Shown one piece after another: positions 5,177 to 5,420 of a stretch of 5,420 nucleotides of DNA. Within the stretch, counting starts at the first letter, position 1. Each line of letters begins with the position of its first letter. The stretch spans positions 1 to 5,420 of the forward strand of contig JAFSFH010000019.1 of assembly GCA_017435305.1 (NCBI GenBank), in the 5' to 3' direction. The notes under the pieces are model-generated. The model was not told where the DNA came from and searched no databases. It worked only from the letters and a program-made list of their open reading frames with translations. The position numbers and the translations under genes were made by a program. The stretch comes from Clostridia bacterium. GTDB lineage: Bacteria > Bacillota_A > Clostridia > Oscillospirales > Acutalibacteraceae.

Positions 5177-5212
5177 AGAATTGCGAAGCAATATATCGCG
5201 AATTACAATTCT
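5177..5212. repeat. AT-rich inverted repeat in the operon 3' region
   Basis: AGAATTG (5177-5183) pairs with CAATTCT (5206-5212); between them are smaller palindromes, TTGC-GAA-GCAA (5181-5191) and TCGCGA (5196-5201). It lies between the lipoprotein stop and the terminator. It has no T-run, so it is unlikely to terminate by itself. It may be a remnant of a hairpin repeat or a structure protecting the mRNA end. Confidence 0.5.
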
Positions 5213-5245
5213 CAAAAATTTAATATATTCTCTGTGAGACAGTGA

Positions 5246-5278
5246 AAAAGGAAGCACGAAATTTTCGTGCTTCCTTTT
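5246..5278 (+). terminator. Rho-independent terminator of the nucleotidase operon (probably bidirectional)
   Basis: GGAAGCACG (5250-5258) pairs with CGTGCTTCC (5266-5274) around an AAATTTT loop region that can zip further. It is flanked by AAAA (5246-5249) and TTTT (5275-5278). The A-tract on one side and T-tract on the other would allow termination from either strand. It lies 107 bases after the TAA at 5136-5138. Confidence 0.88.
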
Positions 5279-5297
5279 AATTAGTGCTTTAGCGATA

Positions 5298-5322
5298 GAG
5301 CGACAGCCATAGGCTGTTGCTC
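5298..5322. repeat. Hairpin A of the putative IS left end
   Basis: GAGCGACAGCC (5298-5308), loop ATA, GGCTGTTGCTC (5312-5322): an 11-bp stem with one G-T wobble. No T-run follows, so it is not a terminator. Confidence 0.8.
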
Positions 5323-5327
5323 AACAA

Positions 5328-5346
5328 CCACCCGCTATGCGGGTGG
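5328..5346. repeat. Hairpin B of the putative IS left end
   Basis: CCACCCGC (5328-5335), loop TAT, GCGGGTGG (5339-5346): a perfect 8-bp stem five bases after hairpin A. No T-run follows. Confidence 0.85.
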
Positions 5347-5377
5347 GATTAAAGCTTAAGCAAAGGGACATTCTTTC

Positions 5378-5386
5378 TGCTATAAT
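5378..5386 (+). promoter_or_regulatory. Extended -10 promoter reading out of the window
   Basis: TGC-TATAAT at 5378-5386 is a perfect -10 with the TGn extension. No good -35 is seen at 16-18 bases; TTAAGC (5356-5361) is 19 bases away. The transcript would start near 5393 and run through an A-rich stretch ending GCAGAA at the window edge, where a ribosome binding site and start codon would be expected just beyond. Confidence 0.55.
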
Positions 5387-5420
5387 GGTGATTGTTCAAG
5401 CCACCAAAACAAAAGCAGAA

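Larger units (their letters stand above)
5286..5420 (+). mobile_element. Probable left end of an IS200/IS605-type insertion element (continues past window)
   Basis: Two adjacent strong hairpins (5298-5322 and 5328-5346) are enclosed by GCTTTA (5286-5291) pairing with TAAAGC (5350-5355). They are followed by a TGCTATAAT extended -10 box and a short leader running off the window. Subterminal hairpins followed closely by a rightward promoter and a tnpA gene are characteristic of IS200/IS605 elements, which lack inverted terminal repeats and target duplications. The transposase itself lies outside the window, so the call rests on structure plus general resemblance. The outer boundary is uncertain; it could lie anywhere from about 5279 to 5298. 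A structured leader of an unrelated gene is the main alternative. Confidence 0.5.

Noticed and set aside
5298..5346. Tandem intrinsic terminators
   Set aside because: The stems are strong, but neither is followed by a T-run; the real terminator is at 5246-5278.

Overview
The window looks like a chromosomal segment from a GC-rich, low-GC-lineage Gram-positive anaerobe, most likely an uncultured gut member of the Clostridia (Oscillospiraceae/Ruminococcaceae type). This is an inference from several features. There are strong GAGG/GGAGG ribosome binding sites, an extended -10 promoter and a lipobox lipoprotein with a Thr/Ser/Gly linker. There is also an Ig-like surface-protein tail, dense intergenic hairpin repeats of the kind common in these genomes, and a probable IS200/IS605-type end. 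No rRNA or other taxonomic marker is present.

Layout. Bases 1-104 are the last codons of a probable exported Ig-like-domain protein, closed by a strong intrinsic terminator (127-163). Bases 164-690 hold no convincing gene. They are a mosaic of palindromic repeats: two copies of a GTAGGGG...CCCCTAC-bounded element (191-289 and 430-634), a separate right-half copy (377-402) and a CTCCCTC hairpin module (311-363). A promoter with an extended -10 (694-722) then drives a four-gene plus-strand operon (774-5138), which ends at a probable terminator at 5246-5278. The last ~140 bases contain two strong hairpins enclosed by a longer-range pairing, then an extended -10 box reading out of the window, as expected for the left end of an IS200/IS605-family element.

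The operon encodes two tandem, diverged DHH/DHHA1 phosphoesterases of the NrnA type (774-1715 and 1712-2698), the nucleotidase SurE (2695-3417) and a secreted lipoprotein of the 5'-nucleotidase/UshA metallophosphatase family (3414-5138). All three gene junctions are 4-base ATGA stop/start overlaps preceded by a Shine-Dalgarno sequence, so the proteins are probably made in coupled amounts.

Together the set reads as a nucleotide-to-nucleoside pathway. NrnA-type enzymes cut dinucleotides (pGpG, pApA, nanoRNA) or pAp to mononucleotides. SurE dephosphorylates mononucleotides in the cytoplasm, and the lipoprotein does similar work outside the membrane. The families are clear from motifs. The joint pathway, and any link to cyclic-dinucleotide turnover, is inference. 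I see no phage, CRISPR, defence or toxin module here. The least ordinary signals are the gene combination, the compensatory base changes between repeat copies, and the Cys/Asp-rich calcium-loop-like motif in the lipoprotein linker.
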